A DNA stretch of 64,000 nucleotides from Bradyrhizobium sp. ORS 285 (GTDB lineage: Bacteria; Pseudomonadota; Alphaproteobacteria; Rhizobiales; Xanthobacteraceae): positions 6,159,001 through 6,223,000 of the forward strand of contig NZ_LT859959.1 in the NCBI RefSeq assembly GCF_900176205.1, in the 5' to 3' direction. The number at the start of each line of letters is the position of its first letter. The stretch's first letter is position 1. The translations under genes were made by a program, and so were the position numbers. Positions 17,629 through 26,396 of the stretch are shown here, piece by piece. The notes under the pieces were generated by a model, which worked only from the letters and a program-made list of their open reading frames with translations, made no database searches and was not told the DNA's origin.

Positions 17629-19218
17629 TCAGGACTGGGACGGAAGGTGCGAGGTCGAGCTTCGCGGCCAGACCGTCAGCACGAGGCGGTTGGCGAGCGT
17701 GTTGAGATAGAGGCCGTTGCGCAGGTGGACGTAGGCCGCGATCCAGAACGGCGCGTCGGCGCGGCGCATCATCTGGTTCTGGAACACGGTGACGGCCGCG
17801 AACGAGACCACCACCGCCGCCGCGATCAGCATCGGCACGACGCCGTCGACCGGCCGCGACGCGGGGATGCTGCCGCCGACCAGCCAGGCCGTGCCGGCCT
17901 GCAGAGCGAAGTACACGATCGCGACGCCGGCTGCGGTGACCCCGGCACGGGCGATGACGAAGGCGTTCGGACGTTCGTCGATGGCGTTGGCCATCAAGTG
18001 CACCAGCCCCATTAGCAGCACCGAGCCGAGCGCGATCTGCGCCGGGTTGCTGCGGAGCGTCATGCCGAAGGCAAGTCCGGTCAGCAGCGCCAGACCGATC
18101 ACCGCGACCAGCGCCAGGATCAGCCGCGCCGCGTGCGGCTGGCCGCCGGGGCTCGGCGTCCACGACGCCCGCGCGAGATCGATGATGCTGCCCGAGGACA
18201 GGAAGGCGTGCGCCTTGTAGAGCGAGTGCGCCACGATGTGCAGCAGCGCCGCTGAGAAGGCGCCGAGCCCGCATTGCAGCAGCATGAAGCCCATCTGCGC
18301 GACCGTCGAATAGGCAAGCTGCACCTTCACCGAGGTCTGCGTCAGCATCACCAGCGAGCCGAACAGCGCGGTGGCGCCGCCGACGACCGCGAGCACGTCG
18401 AGCGCCGGCGTCGCCAGCAGTAGCACGTCGCTGAGCCGGAGCACCAGGAAGCCGCCGGCATTGATGATGCCGGCATGCAGCAGCGCCGACACCGGCGTCG
18501 GCGTCTCCATCACCTCGATCAGCCAGCCATGCAGCGGCAGCTGCGCGGATTTCAGCATCGCGGTTGCGACGATCAGGAGCGCTGCGATCGTGACGAGCGC
18601 CGAGCCCGCGCCCTCGCCCGCCCGGGCGTGCGCAGCGAGGCCGGCGATCTCCAGCGTGCCGAACCGGATGTAGAGCAGCAACGCCGCGAGCGCGAGGAAG
18701 GCGTCGCCGAGCCGGCTCGCGACGAACTTCTTGCGCGAGGCGCGGATCGCCGCCGGCCGGGTCTCGTAGAACAGCAGCAGCTTGCCGAGCGACAGGCTGG
18801 TCGCGACCCAGGCGGCGAACAGCAGCACCACATTGCCCGCGATCGGCAGCAGCAGCACCGCGGCGAGGGTCAGCAGCAGCCAGCGCGTGAACCGAACCTG
18901 GCCAGGGTCGCCGTCGAGATAGTTGCGGCTGTAGCGCACCACGACCAGGCCGATGAAGCTGACCAGCACGGAGAGGATCGCAGCCAACGCATCGAGCTGC
19001 AGCGACAGGCCGAGCCCGTACGCGCCGAGCAGCGGCGTCCGCCCTGCCCCGATCACGGCTGCGGCGAGGCTCGCGGCCGCCGCGATACCGAAGGCAATCG
19101 CGGCGGCGGCGATGGCGCGGGTGGCGACGGCGCGGGCGCCCGCCTCCGTGCCCAGGAGGGCGGCAAGGGCAAGTGTCAGCGGCGCGAGCGCCGCGAGGCA
19201 GGGCAGGAGCTGGGTCAT
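17629..19218 (-). CDS. dabB: Inorganic carbon transporter subunit DabB
   Basis: The product has 529 residues and about 13-14 membrane helices, belonging to the proton-conducting transporter family shared with NuoL and Mrp subunits. The block MKSAQLPLHGWLIEVMETPTPVSALLHAGIINAGGF carries the Lys, Glu and His residues typical of these ion channels, though this member is shorter than NuoL. It is encoded immediately upstream of dabA, and together they form the DAB pump. The start at 19218 begins the first helix (MTQLLPCLAALAP). The divergent LysR gene lies 115 bp away. Confidence 0.93.
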   Translation of the reverse strand: MTQLLPCLAALAPLTLALAALLGTEAGARAVATRAIAAAAIAFGIAAAASLAAAVIGAGRTPLLGAYGLGLSLQLDALAAILSVLVSFIGLVVVRYSRNYLDGDPGQVRFTRWLLLTLAAVLLLPIAGNVVLLFAAWVATSLSLGKLLLFYETRPAAIRASRKKFVASRLGDAFLALAALLLYIRFGTLEIAGLAAHARAGEGAGSALVTIAALLIVATAMLKSAQLPLHGWLIEVMETPTPVSALLHAGIINAGGFLVLRLSDVLLLATPALDVLAVVGGATALFGSLVMLTQTSVKVQLAYSTVAQMGFMLLQCGLGAFSAALLHIVAHSLYKAHAFLSSGSIIDLARASWTPSPGGQPHAARLILALVAVIGLALLTGLAFGMTLRSNPAQIALGSVLLMGLVHLMANAIDERPNAFVIARAGVTAAGVAIVYFALQAGTAWLVGGSIPASRPVDGVVPMLIAAAVVVSFAAVTVFQNQMMRRADAPFWIAAYVHLRNGLYLNTLANRLVLTVWPRSSTSHLPSQS

Positions 19219-19289
19219 TGGCGGCTCGGAGGGTTGATCAAATGAGACGATTGCCCCTCGTCTTAACGGCACCGAAGCCTTCTTAAAAT

Positions 19290-19302
19290 TTCAATCATTG
19301 AA
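19290..19302. promoter_or_regulatory. Palindrome in the dabB/LysR divergent promoter
   Basis: The perfect 13 bp palindrome TTCAATCATTGAA lies in the AT-rich 115 bp gap between divergent dabB and the LysR gene. It contains the T-N11-A pattern expected of LysR operators. A TATAAA box lies a few bases on toward the regulator. Confidence 0.45.
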
Positions 19303-19333
19303 CCTGATCGTTATAAAATATAGAATGATCGTC

Positions 19334-20221
19334 ATGCCGCATCTGAACTACCATCACCTGCGCTATTTCTGGATCATCGCCAACGAAGGCAGCATGAGCC
19401 GCGCCGCGCGGCGGCTCAACGTGTCGCCGTCCTCGCTGTCGGTGCAGGTCAAGGCGCTGGAGGACCAGCTGGGACAGAAGCTGTTCGAGCGCACCGGCCG
19501 CTCGCTGCAGCTGACCGAGGCCGGCCGCATCGCGCTCGACTATGCCGGCAGCGTGTTCAAGTCCGGCCATGAGCTGATCGAGACCTTGTCGGGCCTGCGC
19601 CCGGGACGGCAGCTGCTGCGGGTCGGCGCAGCCGCCAATCTGTCGCGCAACTTCCAGATCGCCTTCCTCAAGCCGCTGATCGGACGCAGCGACGTCGAGC
19701 TGATCATCCGCACCGGACAGTTCGCTGATCTGCTGGAGCAGCTCGATGCGCACAAGCTCGACCTCGTGCTCGCCAACCATCCGGCCGCACCGGACACGCG
19801 CAGCAATTTCGACAACGCACTGATCGACGAGCAGCGCGTCAGCCTGGTCAGCCGCAAGCCGGCCAAGGCAGCCCGCTTCCGCTTTCCGCAGGATCTGGCG
19901 ACGACGCCGGTGATCCTGCCCGGCCGCGGCAGCGCGCTGCGCTCCGCCTTCGATGCGCTGGTCGGCTCCAGCGGCATCCGCCCGATCATCGCCGCTGAGG
20001 TCGACGACATGGCGATGCTGCGCCTGATGGCGCGCGAGAGCGGCAGTGTCACGCTGGTGCCGTCGATCGTCGTGATCGACGAGTTGCGCACCGGCGTGCT
20101 GGTCGAGCGCGCGCGGCTCGGCGCGCTGAAGGAGCAGTTCTTCGCGGTGAGCCAGCAGCGCCGCTACCCCAACCCGCTGGTCGCCGAGCTGATCGGATCG
20201 CGTAGCAAGACTGCGGGGTGA
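19334..20221 (+). CDS. NhaR-like LysR-family regulator of dabBA
   Basis: The product has 295 residues. The N-terminus MPHLNYHHLRYFWIIANEGSM is characteristic of the NhaR branch of LysR regulators, with the helix-turn-helix at about 4-62 and an effector domain after residue 90. It is divergent from dabBA, so it probably controls the carbon pump, as LysR proteins next to DAB operons do in other bacteria. An alternative ATG three codons upstream (19325) is possible. Confidence 0.9.
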   Translation: MPHLNYHHLRYFWIIANEGSMSRAARRLNVSPSSLSVQVKALEDQLGQKLFERTGRSLQLTEAGRIALDYAGSVFKSGHELIETLSGLRPGRQLLRVGAAANLSRNFQIAFLKPLIGRSDVELIIRTGQFADLLEQLDAHKLDLVLANHPAAPDTRSNFDNALIDEQRVSLVSRKPAKAARFRFPQDLATTPVILPGRGSALRSAFDALVGSSGIRPIIAAEVDDMAMLRLMARESGSVTLVPSIVVIDELRTGVLVERARLGALKEQFFAVSQQRRYPNPLVAELIGSRSKTAG

Positions 20222-20247
20222 CGTGCGCATGCCGTCCAGGCTCGGTG

Positions 20248-20407
20248 CGTAGGGTGGGCAAAGGCGCGCTCGCGAGGTCTCGGCGTCATACGCGAATCTG
20301 TCGCGCGACGTGCCCACCGCGTCGCCCCGAGATCAAGATGGTGGGCACGGCGCGCCGGCAGCGACGCAAACGGCAAGACCTCGTAACGCGCCTTTGCCCA
20401 CCCTACG
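20248..20407. repeat. 160-bp element with perfect 21-bp terminal inverted repeats
   Basis: The ends 20248-20268 and 20387-20407 are perfect reverse complements over 21 bp; each contains GTAGGGTGGGCAAAGGCGC or its complement. An inner pair, GTGCCCACC and GGTGGGCAC, lies near the centre. No ORF is conserved. It looks like a MITE-like dispersed intergenic palindrome downstream of the LysR gene. Confidence 0.85.
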
Positions 20408-20521
20408 GTCTCAGATAAATCTCCGAGCAATCGCACACGAACATACTACACGTGTCAAACAGCAAAAACACACGGGATCGCGCTCTCGCGACGGCATCCG
20501 TCCGAGCCTTGCGCATCATCA

Positions 20522-20694
20522 CCCTCCGCTTCCAACGGGAGGGCGCAGGGAAGGCCGGACCTCGACTGAGGCCCGTGGCCCCCGTGCGGGAAAGAATGCA
20601 CGGGGCAGGAACCACAGGTTCAGCCGGACAGACCCGGCCTTCCCTGCGCGATGGCGTTACGGCTTATACGCGCTCTCCCCGGTGTCCGGGCTTG
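20522..20694 (-). repeat. Dispersed repeat family 1, copy 2 (inverted)
   Basis: Read on the minus strand, this matches the element at 61-233 in block order: GGGGAGAGCGCG, CCATCGCGCAGG, GGCTGAACCTGTGGT, then a CCCTCC...GGAGGG end. Length is the same, about 173 bp. Confidence 0.75.
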
Positions 20695-21182
20695 TAGCCA
20701 CCGTCACCCGCGCGCCTCATCAGGAGCACACGAGCTTGACGCCAGCATCGGGGCGCCAGGACCACGCGATTTCACCGTGCGCGTCGGATCGTTCGTCGGC
20801 ATGAACGATCACGCTGCGACCCGCCGTGCCCACCGCATCCAGCCTCCCACGCTCGTGACGACCGCGATACGCCCCTCCTCGCGGAGACCGGACGCAGCGC
20901 AGACTACACGAATTCCGAATTTCGTAAATCAGAATCTTTTTCGCGCGAGGGCTGGACAGGTTTTTGAAATGCGTACCCGTCGGGCAAATCAGTCGTTCGA
21001 TGCGACGGCGACGCCGCCGTTATCCCTCGCCCGTGAGAGGCATGTCATCACCGTTAGGTGGGCGATGACCGCAGCCGGGCCTGGATGGCCATCGACCCGG
21101 CGAGCAGCCTGTGAGGCGGCTCAGGCGACCGGCTCCCAACTCTGTCGAACCGGGAGCGGGCTAGGTCGTGTGGGCAGCCCGA
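20695..21182. other. Gene-free stretch
   Basis: No coding region, RNA gene or strong promoter was recognised here. A short AT-rich block at about 20920-20950 (CGAATTTCGTAAATC) stands out from the GC-rich surroundings, and the ACCCGTCGGGCAAATCAG segment near 20975 has the look of further repeat debris. Confidence 0.4.
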
Positions 21183-21332
21183 TCAGAACATGCCGGGCGG
21201 GCTGACGTCGATGCCGCGCTGAACGAGCACCAGCGAGGCGACGACGCCGGTCAACGCGAACATCGTCACCAGGCCGAAGCCGGAATTGAGAGCATGGGGG
21301 CCAAGCAGCTTGCGCGCAATCATCTTCAACAT
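21183..21332 (-). CDS. Small single-pass membrane protein, 49 codons
   Basis: The ORF reads MLKMIARKLLGPHALNSGFG, then a hydrophobic helix LVTMFALTGVVASLVLV at 21-37, then a short tail QRGIDVSPPGMF. A strong ribosome-binding site, GGAGGAG, lies 6 bases before the ATG on the minus strand. A basic N-terminus then one helix predicts an inner-membrane protein. It stands alone in a 1.9 kb gap. Function unknown; the ribosome-binding site and membrane pattern are the support. Confidence 0.6.
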   Translation of the reverse strand: MLKMIARKLLGPHALNSGFGLVTMFALTGVVASLVLVQRGIDVSPPGMF

Positions 21333-22110
21333 GAGCGTCTCCTCCAGAATGTCTTTGAATGAGCATCACTAGAGCGTCGACGCGTTACCGGCGAGTTTCC
21401 TGACACAGGGAGATCGGCACGTAGTGAACGCATGGTTGAGCGGGCCGCGCAGCCGGCGTGAAGCCCGCTTAACTGTGACCGGCGCGATCTAATTACTTCG
21501 CTGGAAGCACGGAATGTCGCACTAATAAGTTGCGCGCCCCTGCAACCTCTCGCTGGGCGGAGCACTGCCTCCCGGGCAGGAGACCAACGCCTCAAAGGCG
21601 AATCACCAGGCGAACATTACCAGGACGTGCGGAGGATGGCGCCGGCAGATCGGAAGCCCGGTTGCGACGCGAGCCACTTCGCATGCAGGCCATGGATCAC
21701 CGCCGATGACGACGTCCGTCCCCGAACTAATAGAATGGGATCGGGCTCACCGCGCCGCCTGCGGGAGCAATGTCGGCGGATGCGGCGCCACCGGCAAAAC
21801 AATCCCCGGGGCTCATTGGGTGGCGGGCCGTTTCGCGGTCCGGGCACATGGCGCCCCCGCGCGGATCTCGAGTCGTGGCATCTCTCGTGCCCGCCTCGAC
21901 GCTGGCTCAGCAGCGGAGCCGCTGACGTAGTTGACAGACGAGGACAACAACGCGATCAGTCGACAGCGGCTGAAGCGCGTCAGAATCGCGGGAACAAAAG
22001 TTCCACATGGTAGTTCGGGTTCCGCCGCGGCCGGCAGCTTTCCTCGCAGAAGCAGATGTGACGACGCCCGCGGCTGGAGCGTTGAACCGCGCAAGCGGGG
22101 AGGAGATGGC
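21333..22110. other. Gene-free stretch before the histidine kinase
   Basis: No convincing gene is seen. An open frame in phase with the downstream kinase extends back to 21931 but has no ribosome-binding site, no hydrophobic or domain content and an Arg/Ser-rich composition, so I treat it as leader sequence. Confidence 0.45.
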
Positions 22111-23811
22111 GTGTTTCCTGGGGCATTGCGGATCGCGAGAAAATCCCGGACGATCAAGCCCGGGACCTGGCCGATCTCGGCCTACCTCCTCATTCTCGCG
22201 CTCGCGACTGCCGTTCCGATCACCGCCTGCGCGGCGTTCCTCGCCTATCACTTCGTCGCGGAATCGTCGCAATATCGGAAGGTCGAGTATGAGGACAGGC
22301 TGCGGTTGATGCGCAATGCGACCGAGCTGCGCCTCGCCAACATCATCGAGGATCTTCAGATCCTGGCGCTGTCGCCGCTGCTTGCGGAAGGCCGCTACGA
22401 GGAATTCAGGGATCACGCGATCGACGCCGTGAAGCTGATCGGTGGCGTGGCGATCGCATTATATCAGCCCGACGGGCAACAGCTCGTCAACACCCGGCTG
22501 GAGCCGGGAACGCCGCTGCCGAAGCGCGTCGCTTTCGATGCCGAGCGCCGCGCGATCGACACCGGCCGTCCGCAGGTCTCGGGCCTGCAGAAGGCGGTGG
22601 TCGATGGCCAGGCCATCGTCACGATCGCCGTGCCGGTGCGGATCGCCGGGGAGATCCGCTACGCCCTGAACGTCGGATTGTCGCCGCGCTATCTGTCGAC
22701 TTTGATGGACGACTACGTGTCGGGGAATCTCGTCGGCAGCATCATCGACCAGCAAGGGCTGCTGCTCGCGCGGCGGCCGCTGCTCGGTGACGACGATCTG
22801 ATCGGTCAGCCCACGATCCCGGAGGTCAGAGGTCACATCGGACAGGCCGCAGCCTGGTGGATCAAGGCGGTCTCGCGATCCGGCGTCCCGACCTACACGT
22901 CGGTGCTGCGCTCCGAGCAGAGCGGCTGGACCGTCAATCTCGCTCTGCCGCGAGACGCCATCGACGGCCCCTTACACCGGACGATCGGATGGATCGTGGC
23001 GCTCACCGTCTTCACCTTTGCGCTCGGCATGGTGCTGGCGCGCCTGCTCGCGCATCGCTTCGTCGCCGAGTTCGCTGATCTCGAGCGCTACGTGTCGGGG
23101 CTGCAGGCCGGCGCCGTGGCGCCCCGGATGGGGCGGATCGCCGAAGTCAATCGCATGAAGCACGTGCTCTACGAGGTGGGCGGCGAGCTGGCGAGCGCCC
23201 TGCGCCAGCAGCGCGACCTGCTCGACGAGATCAATCATCGCGTGAAGAATACGCTGGGAACCGTGCAATCCATCGCGCGCCTATCGCGCGCGAGCGCCGG
23301 TGATATCGAGCACTATGTCGCTGCGTTCGAGGCGCGCATCCTTGCGCTGTCCGAGGCGTATAATCTGTTGACCGAGAACAACTGGGTCGGCGCCGACCTC
23401 AGGGCCATCGTCGACCGCACGCTGGCGCCCTATGCCGGCCCCGATCGCCTCACCATCAGCGGCCCCCGCCTGCTGCTGCCGCCCAAGCTGACGCTCGCGC
23501 TGTCGGCAGCGATCCAGGAGCTGAGCACCAACGCCGCCAAATACGGCGCCTTCTCCACGCCCGCGGGCAAGCTCGACATCGCTTGGACCGGCCAGGAGAG
23601 CGGCATCGTCCGACTGGTCTGGACCGAAAGCGACGGGCCGCCGGTCCGCAAGCCGACGCGGCGCGGCTTCGGCACCAAGATGATCACGCGGATGTTCGGC
23701 TCGGAGACCGGCTGGTCCGTGACGCTCGACTTTGATCCGAGCGGCCTGCGCTGCGCGATGCAGTTCGGGGTGCAGGAGGAGCGCATCGGTGAGCCTCGGC
23801 TGACTGCTTAA
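22111..23811 (+). CDS. HWE-family sensor histidine kinase
   Basis: The product has 566 residues. TM1 is at about 18-40 (ISAYLLILALATAVPITACAAF), followed by a periplasmic double-Cache-like sensor, TM2 at about 290-312, a HAMP-like linker, and an HWE kinase core. The H-box is DEINHRVKNTLGTVQSIARL with phospho-acceptor H376; the N-box is IQELSTNAAKYGAFS; the family Trp and Glu appear in LVWTESDGPP; then RRGFGTKMI. I chose GTG at 22111 because GGGGAGGAG precedes it by six bases and it starts just before TM1. HWE kinases in rhizobia often feed general-stress or light signalling; no partner regulator is adjacent. Confidence 0.88.
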   Translation: MFPGALRIARKSRTIKPGTWPISAYLLILALATAVPITACAAFLAYHFVAESSQYRKVEYEDRLRLMRNATELRLANIIEDLQILALSPLLAEGRYEEFRDHAIDAVKLIGGVAIALYQPDGQQLVNTRLEPGTPLPKRVAFDAERRAIDTGRPQVSGLQKAVVDGQAIVTIAVPVRIAGEIRYALNVGLSPRYLSTLMDDYVSGNLVGSIIDQQGLLLARRPLLGDDDLIGQPTIPEVRGHIGQAAAWWIKAVSRSGVPTYTSVLRSEQSGWTVNLALPRDAIDGPLHRTIGWIVALTVFTFALGMVLARLLAHRFVAEFADLERYVSGLQAGAVAPRMGRIAEVNRMKHVLYEVGGELASALRQQRDLLDEINHRVKNTLGTVQSIARLSRASAGDIEHYVAAFEARILALSEAYNLLTENNWVGADLRAIVDRTLAPYAGPDRLTISGPRLLLPPKLTLALSAAIQELSTNAAKYGAFSTPAGKLDIAWTGQESGIVRLVWTESDGPPVRKPTRRGFGTKMITRMFGSETGWSVTLDFDPSGLRCAMQFGVQEERIGEPRLTA

Positions 23812-24141
23812 GTCCCACGCTCCTCGCAATCCGCAGTCGCCTGAGTGGGCCTAGTGACTGGGCCCGGGCTGAGGGGGGAGCTTACGCGGCCTGAACGCGC
23901 CCCAAGGCCCGGCGGGAACTTCGCGCGGAGAAGTACTATAAAACCTCCAAACTTCTCAAGGACTTAAACCCAAACGCAACACCCATGCGCGATATTTTGT
24001 CGCATGGCGGTCGGACTTGCGACTGCCCGTGCGCAAACCGACCGGGCGCGCCGGACGTCCCGGCCCCTCCGCGTCGTGAACGCGGGTCAATGAACAGCAA
24101 GTCACCGGACCGGACAGGGAACGGGATCTTGGAGGTCAAGC
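23812..24141. other. Intergenic region with a small inverted repeat
   Basis: 330 bp with no gene. GAGAAGT (23928-23934) and ACTTCTC (23951-23957) flank an AT-rich TATAAAACC loop, a possible operator or promoter for the downstream gene. GGAGG at 24131-24135 is the ribosome-binding site of that gene. Confidence 0.4.
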
Positions 24142-25701
24142 GTGGGTAACAGCCGACGACTGCGACGGGCCGCGGCCCTCACGGCGCTCTTCTTCCGGGA
24201 CCGCGGGGCCAACATCGGCGTCACCTTCGCGATAGCCCTGCTGCCGATCCTGGCGGCGATCGGATGCGCGACCGACTACTCCATGGCGATGCGGTTGAAG
24301 GTCAAGCTGCAATCCGCGGCGGATGCCGCGAGCATCGCCTCGATCGCGGTCAACTCGGCCGGCTATGCAGCGGCCATGGCGATGACATCAGACGGATCGG
24401 TGAGTGCGGGCGTCGCGGAAGCCGACAGCATCTTCAAGGGCAACGCCTCCACGATCCAGGGCTATACGCTGACGGCGGAAAGCAGCACCGTCACCAAGAG
24501 CGGGGCATCCCTGACGTCGCAGGTCCAGTTCACCGCCAGCATGCCGACGACGTTCCTGGGCGTGATCGGATTTCCCAATCTGACGCTCACCGGCCGCTCG
24601 TCATCCTCCGTCACGCTGCCGCTGTACCTCGACTTCTATTTGACCCTGGACGTGTCGGGCTCGATGGGCCTGCCCTCGACGACGGCCGAAGCGCAGCGCA
24701 TGCAGGCGATCAGCCCCGACAACTACAGGCAATATCCCACCGGCTGCACGCTCGCCTGCCACTTCTCTCCGCAGAACAGCGCTTGCACGGATTCAGGCAC
24801 GCAGGGCTATCCGACCAACAATTATTGCCTGGGCTATGCAATCTCGCGCGTCAGCCAAAGCGGCTACAAGAGCCTGCTGACGACCAACAAGAACTATCCC
24901 AAGGGCGTTGCGCTTCCCTCGACGATCGTGTCCGGGCTGCCGAACTCGCTCTACAACAAGCTGCCGACGGTCGCGAACTGCCCGACCGACGGGACGGATG
25001 CCTGCATCCAGCTGCGCCTGGATGCAGTCGGCTACGCGGTCAATCAGCTGTTCACGACGGCGAACAACACCAAGAAGGTCACCAACCAGTTCCGAATCGG
25101 CCTCTACCCGTTCATCCGCTATCTCTATTCCTATTATCCGCTCACCACCAATATCAGCGGCTCGACCAGCGATTCGACGACCATCAACTATGCCGCGGCG
25201 AACCTCGCGACCTTGCTCGACACCAACACCAACGCATCGCTCGGCTCGGGTGGGACGCATATCGATACGGCGCTCTCCAGCGTCAACAACCTGATCACCA
25301 GTGTCGGCAACGGCAGCGCCACCAACAACACCCTGCCTTACGTGTTCCTGGTCACCGACGGCGCGCAGGACCCGCAGGTGAAGGGCGTGCCCAACGGCTC
25401 ATGGTCCGGCAGCAATCATGCCACCACAATCAATCCGGCTACGTCATGCACGCCGCTGAAGAACCGCGGCATCATCATCTCCGTGCTCTATATTCCTTAT
25501 CAGCCGATCAACCCGGTCAATGCATCCTTCGCCGGCGACGAAGACGACTACGCCAACAACAACATCCCCAACATTCCACCGAGCCTGCAAGCCTGCGCAT
25601 CGCCGGGATTCTTCTACACCGCGAACACCCCGGCAGACATCACCTCGGCGCTGAACGCGATGTTCAATCACGCAGTCTCGGAAGCGCATCTGACGCGATG
25701 A
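24142..25701 (+). CDS. TadG-like pilus-assembly protein with VWA domain
   Basis: The product has 519 residues. A basic N-terminus and a membrane helix at about 23-45 (ANIGVTFAIALLPILAAIGC) are followed by the TadE/TadG signature DYSMAMRLKVKLQSAADAAS. A von Willebrand A domain starts near 165 with an intact metal site, D170-x-S172-x-S174 in LTLDVSGSMG, and LVTDGAQD further on. Most of the protein would face the periplasm. TadG-type proteins assist Flp/Tad pili, but no other tad gene is in the window. GTG start with GGAGG six bases upstream. Confidence 0.87.
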   Translation: MGNSRRLRRAAALTALFFRDRGANIGVTFAIALLPILAAIGCATDYSMAMRLKVKLQSAADAASIASIAVNSAGYAAAMAMTSDGSVSAGVAEADSIFKGNASTIQGYTLTAESSTVTKSGASLTSQVQFTASMPTTFLGVIGFPNLTLTGRSSSSVTLPLYLDFYLTLDVSGSMGLPSTTAEAQRMQAISPDNYRQYPTGCTLACHFSPQNSACTDSGTQGYPTNNYCLGYAISRVSQSGYKSLLTTNKNYPKGVALPSTIVSGLPNSLYNKLPTVANCPTDGTDACIQLRLDAVGYAVNQLFTTANNTKKVTNQFRIGLYPFIRYLYSYYPLTTNISGSTSDSTTINYAAANLATLLDTNTNASLGSGGTHIDTALSSVNNLITSVGNGSATNNTLPYVFLVTDGAQDPQVKGVPNGSWSGSNHATTINPATSCTPLKNRGIIISVLYIPYQPINPVNASFAGDEDDYANNNIPNIPPSLQACASPGFFYTANTPADITSALNAMFNHAVSEAHLTR

Positions 25702-25750
25702 GGGCACGACCCGGATCAGGGGCAGCCCGCAGTTGGTGGACGGTACGACG

Positions 25751-26089
25751 TCAATGAGCAGGGTCGCGCGCGGCCGCGATCGCCCATGCGAGGAAGATCG
25801 AGATGACGTCGCCGAGGTGATGCGGGCCGCAAAAGGCTTCGAACACCGCGCCGCGGACCCGGCAATGGCACCAATCATCATCCTCGTCGCCCTGAACCTT
25901 CACCTCGGTGAACGGGCGCTCTGCCAGCTCTGTGTCGACCAGGTCGATCCTAAGGGCCCATCCCGGACTGTCCAAAGTGTCGATCTTGATCCCGTATTGA
26001 TGCTCCCACTGGCCGTCGCATTGGGAGGCGTACCAATCCTGGAGGACCTTCAGAGGCTCGCGCTGATCCCGCATCTGCATCTCATTCAT
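25751..26089 (-). CDS. Immunity protein 53 (Imm53) family protein
   Basis: The product has 112 residues. The family pattern is clear: LQDWYASQCDGQWEHQYGIK, IDTLDSPGWALRIDL, then a Cys/His-containing segment DWCHCRVRG and a C-terminal helix LGDVISIFLAWA. Imm53 proteins are predicted antidotes of polymorphic toxins in contact-dependent or secreted toxin systems. No toxin gene is next to it, so this is an orphan immunity gene. It is convergent with the TadG gene, 49 bp apart. The start could be either of two nearby downstream Met codons. Confidence 0.85.
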   Translation of the reverse strand: MNEMQMRDQREPLKVLQDWYASQCDGQWEHQYGIKIDTLDSPGWALRIDLVDTELAERPFTEVKVQGDEDDDWCHCRVRGAVFEAFCGPHHLGDVISIFLAWAIAAARDPAH

Positions 26090-26396
26090 TGGGGCGCTGC
26101 GGCCCGGGTCGAAGCGGGTCGAAAACGTCAATGGCCCGCATCCGGATCCGGCGCGGCCGGAGCAGGATGACGCAACCCGCCGATCTGCGCGAGGGGCGCC
26201 GGGGCACATTGTCCGGACATGCTTTCGTGGACGTCACCTCGCCACGCCCGTCGCTGCGGTTGTAAGCGGCGCCACCTCGATCGTGTCACTTGTGTTGCCG
26301 AGGCAGAGCGTCATGATCGTCATTGCTGGCGGGTCGGGACAACCTTAAGCTTCCCAGCCAATTGCCGCCGTCAGCGCGGTGACCAGGGAGGTGTCC
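26090..26396. other. Intergenic region
   Basis: 307 bp between divergent genes. GGGAGG lies just before the ATG at 26397. I see no RNA, repeat or clear operator. Confidence 0.4.

Noticed and set aside
19231-19240. TTGATCAA near the dabB start as an FNR/FixK box
   Set aside because: FixK sites need TTGAT-N4-ATCAA; here the halves overlap with no spacer.
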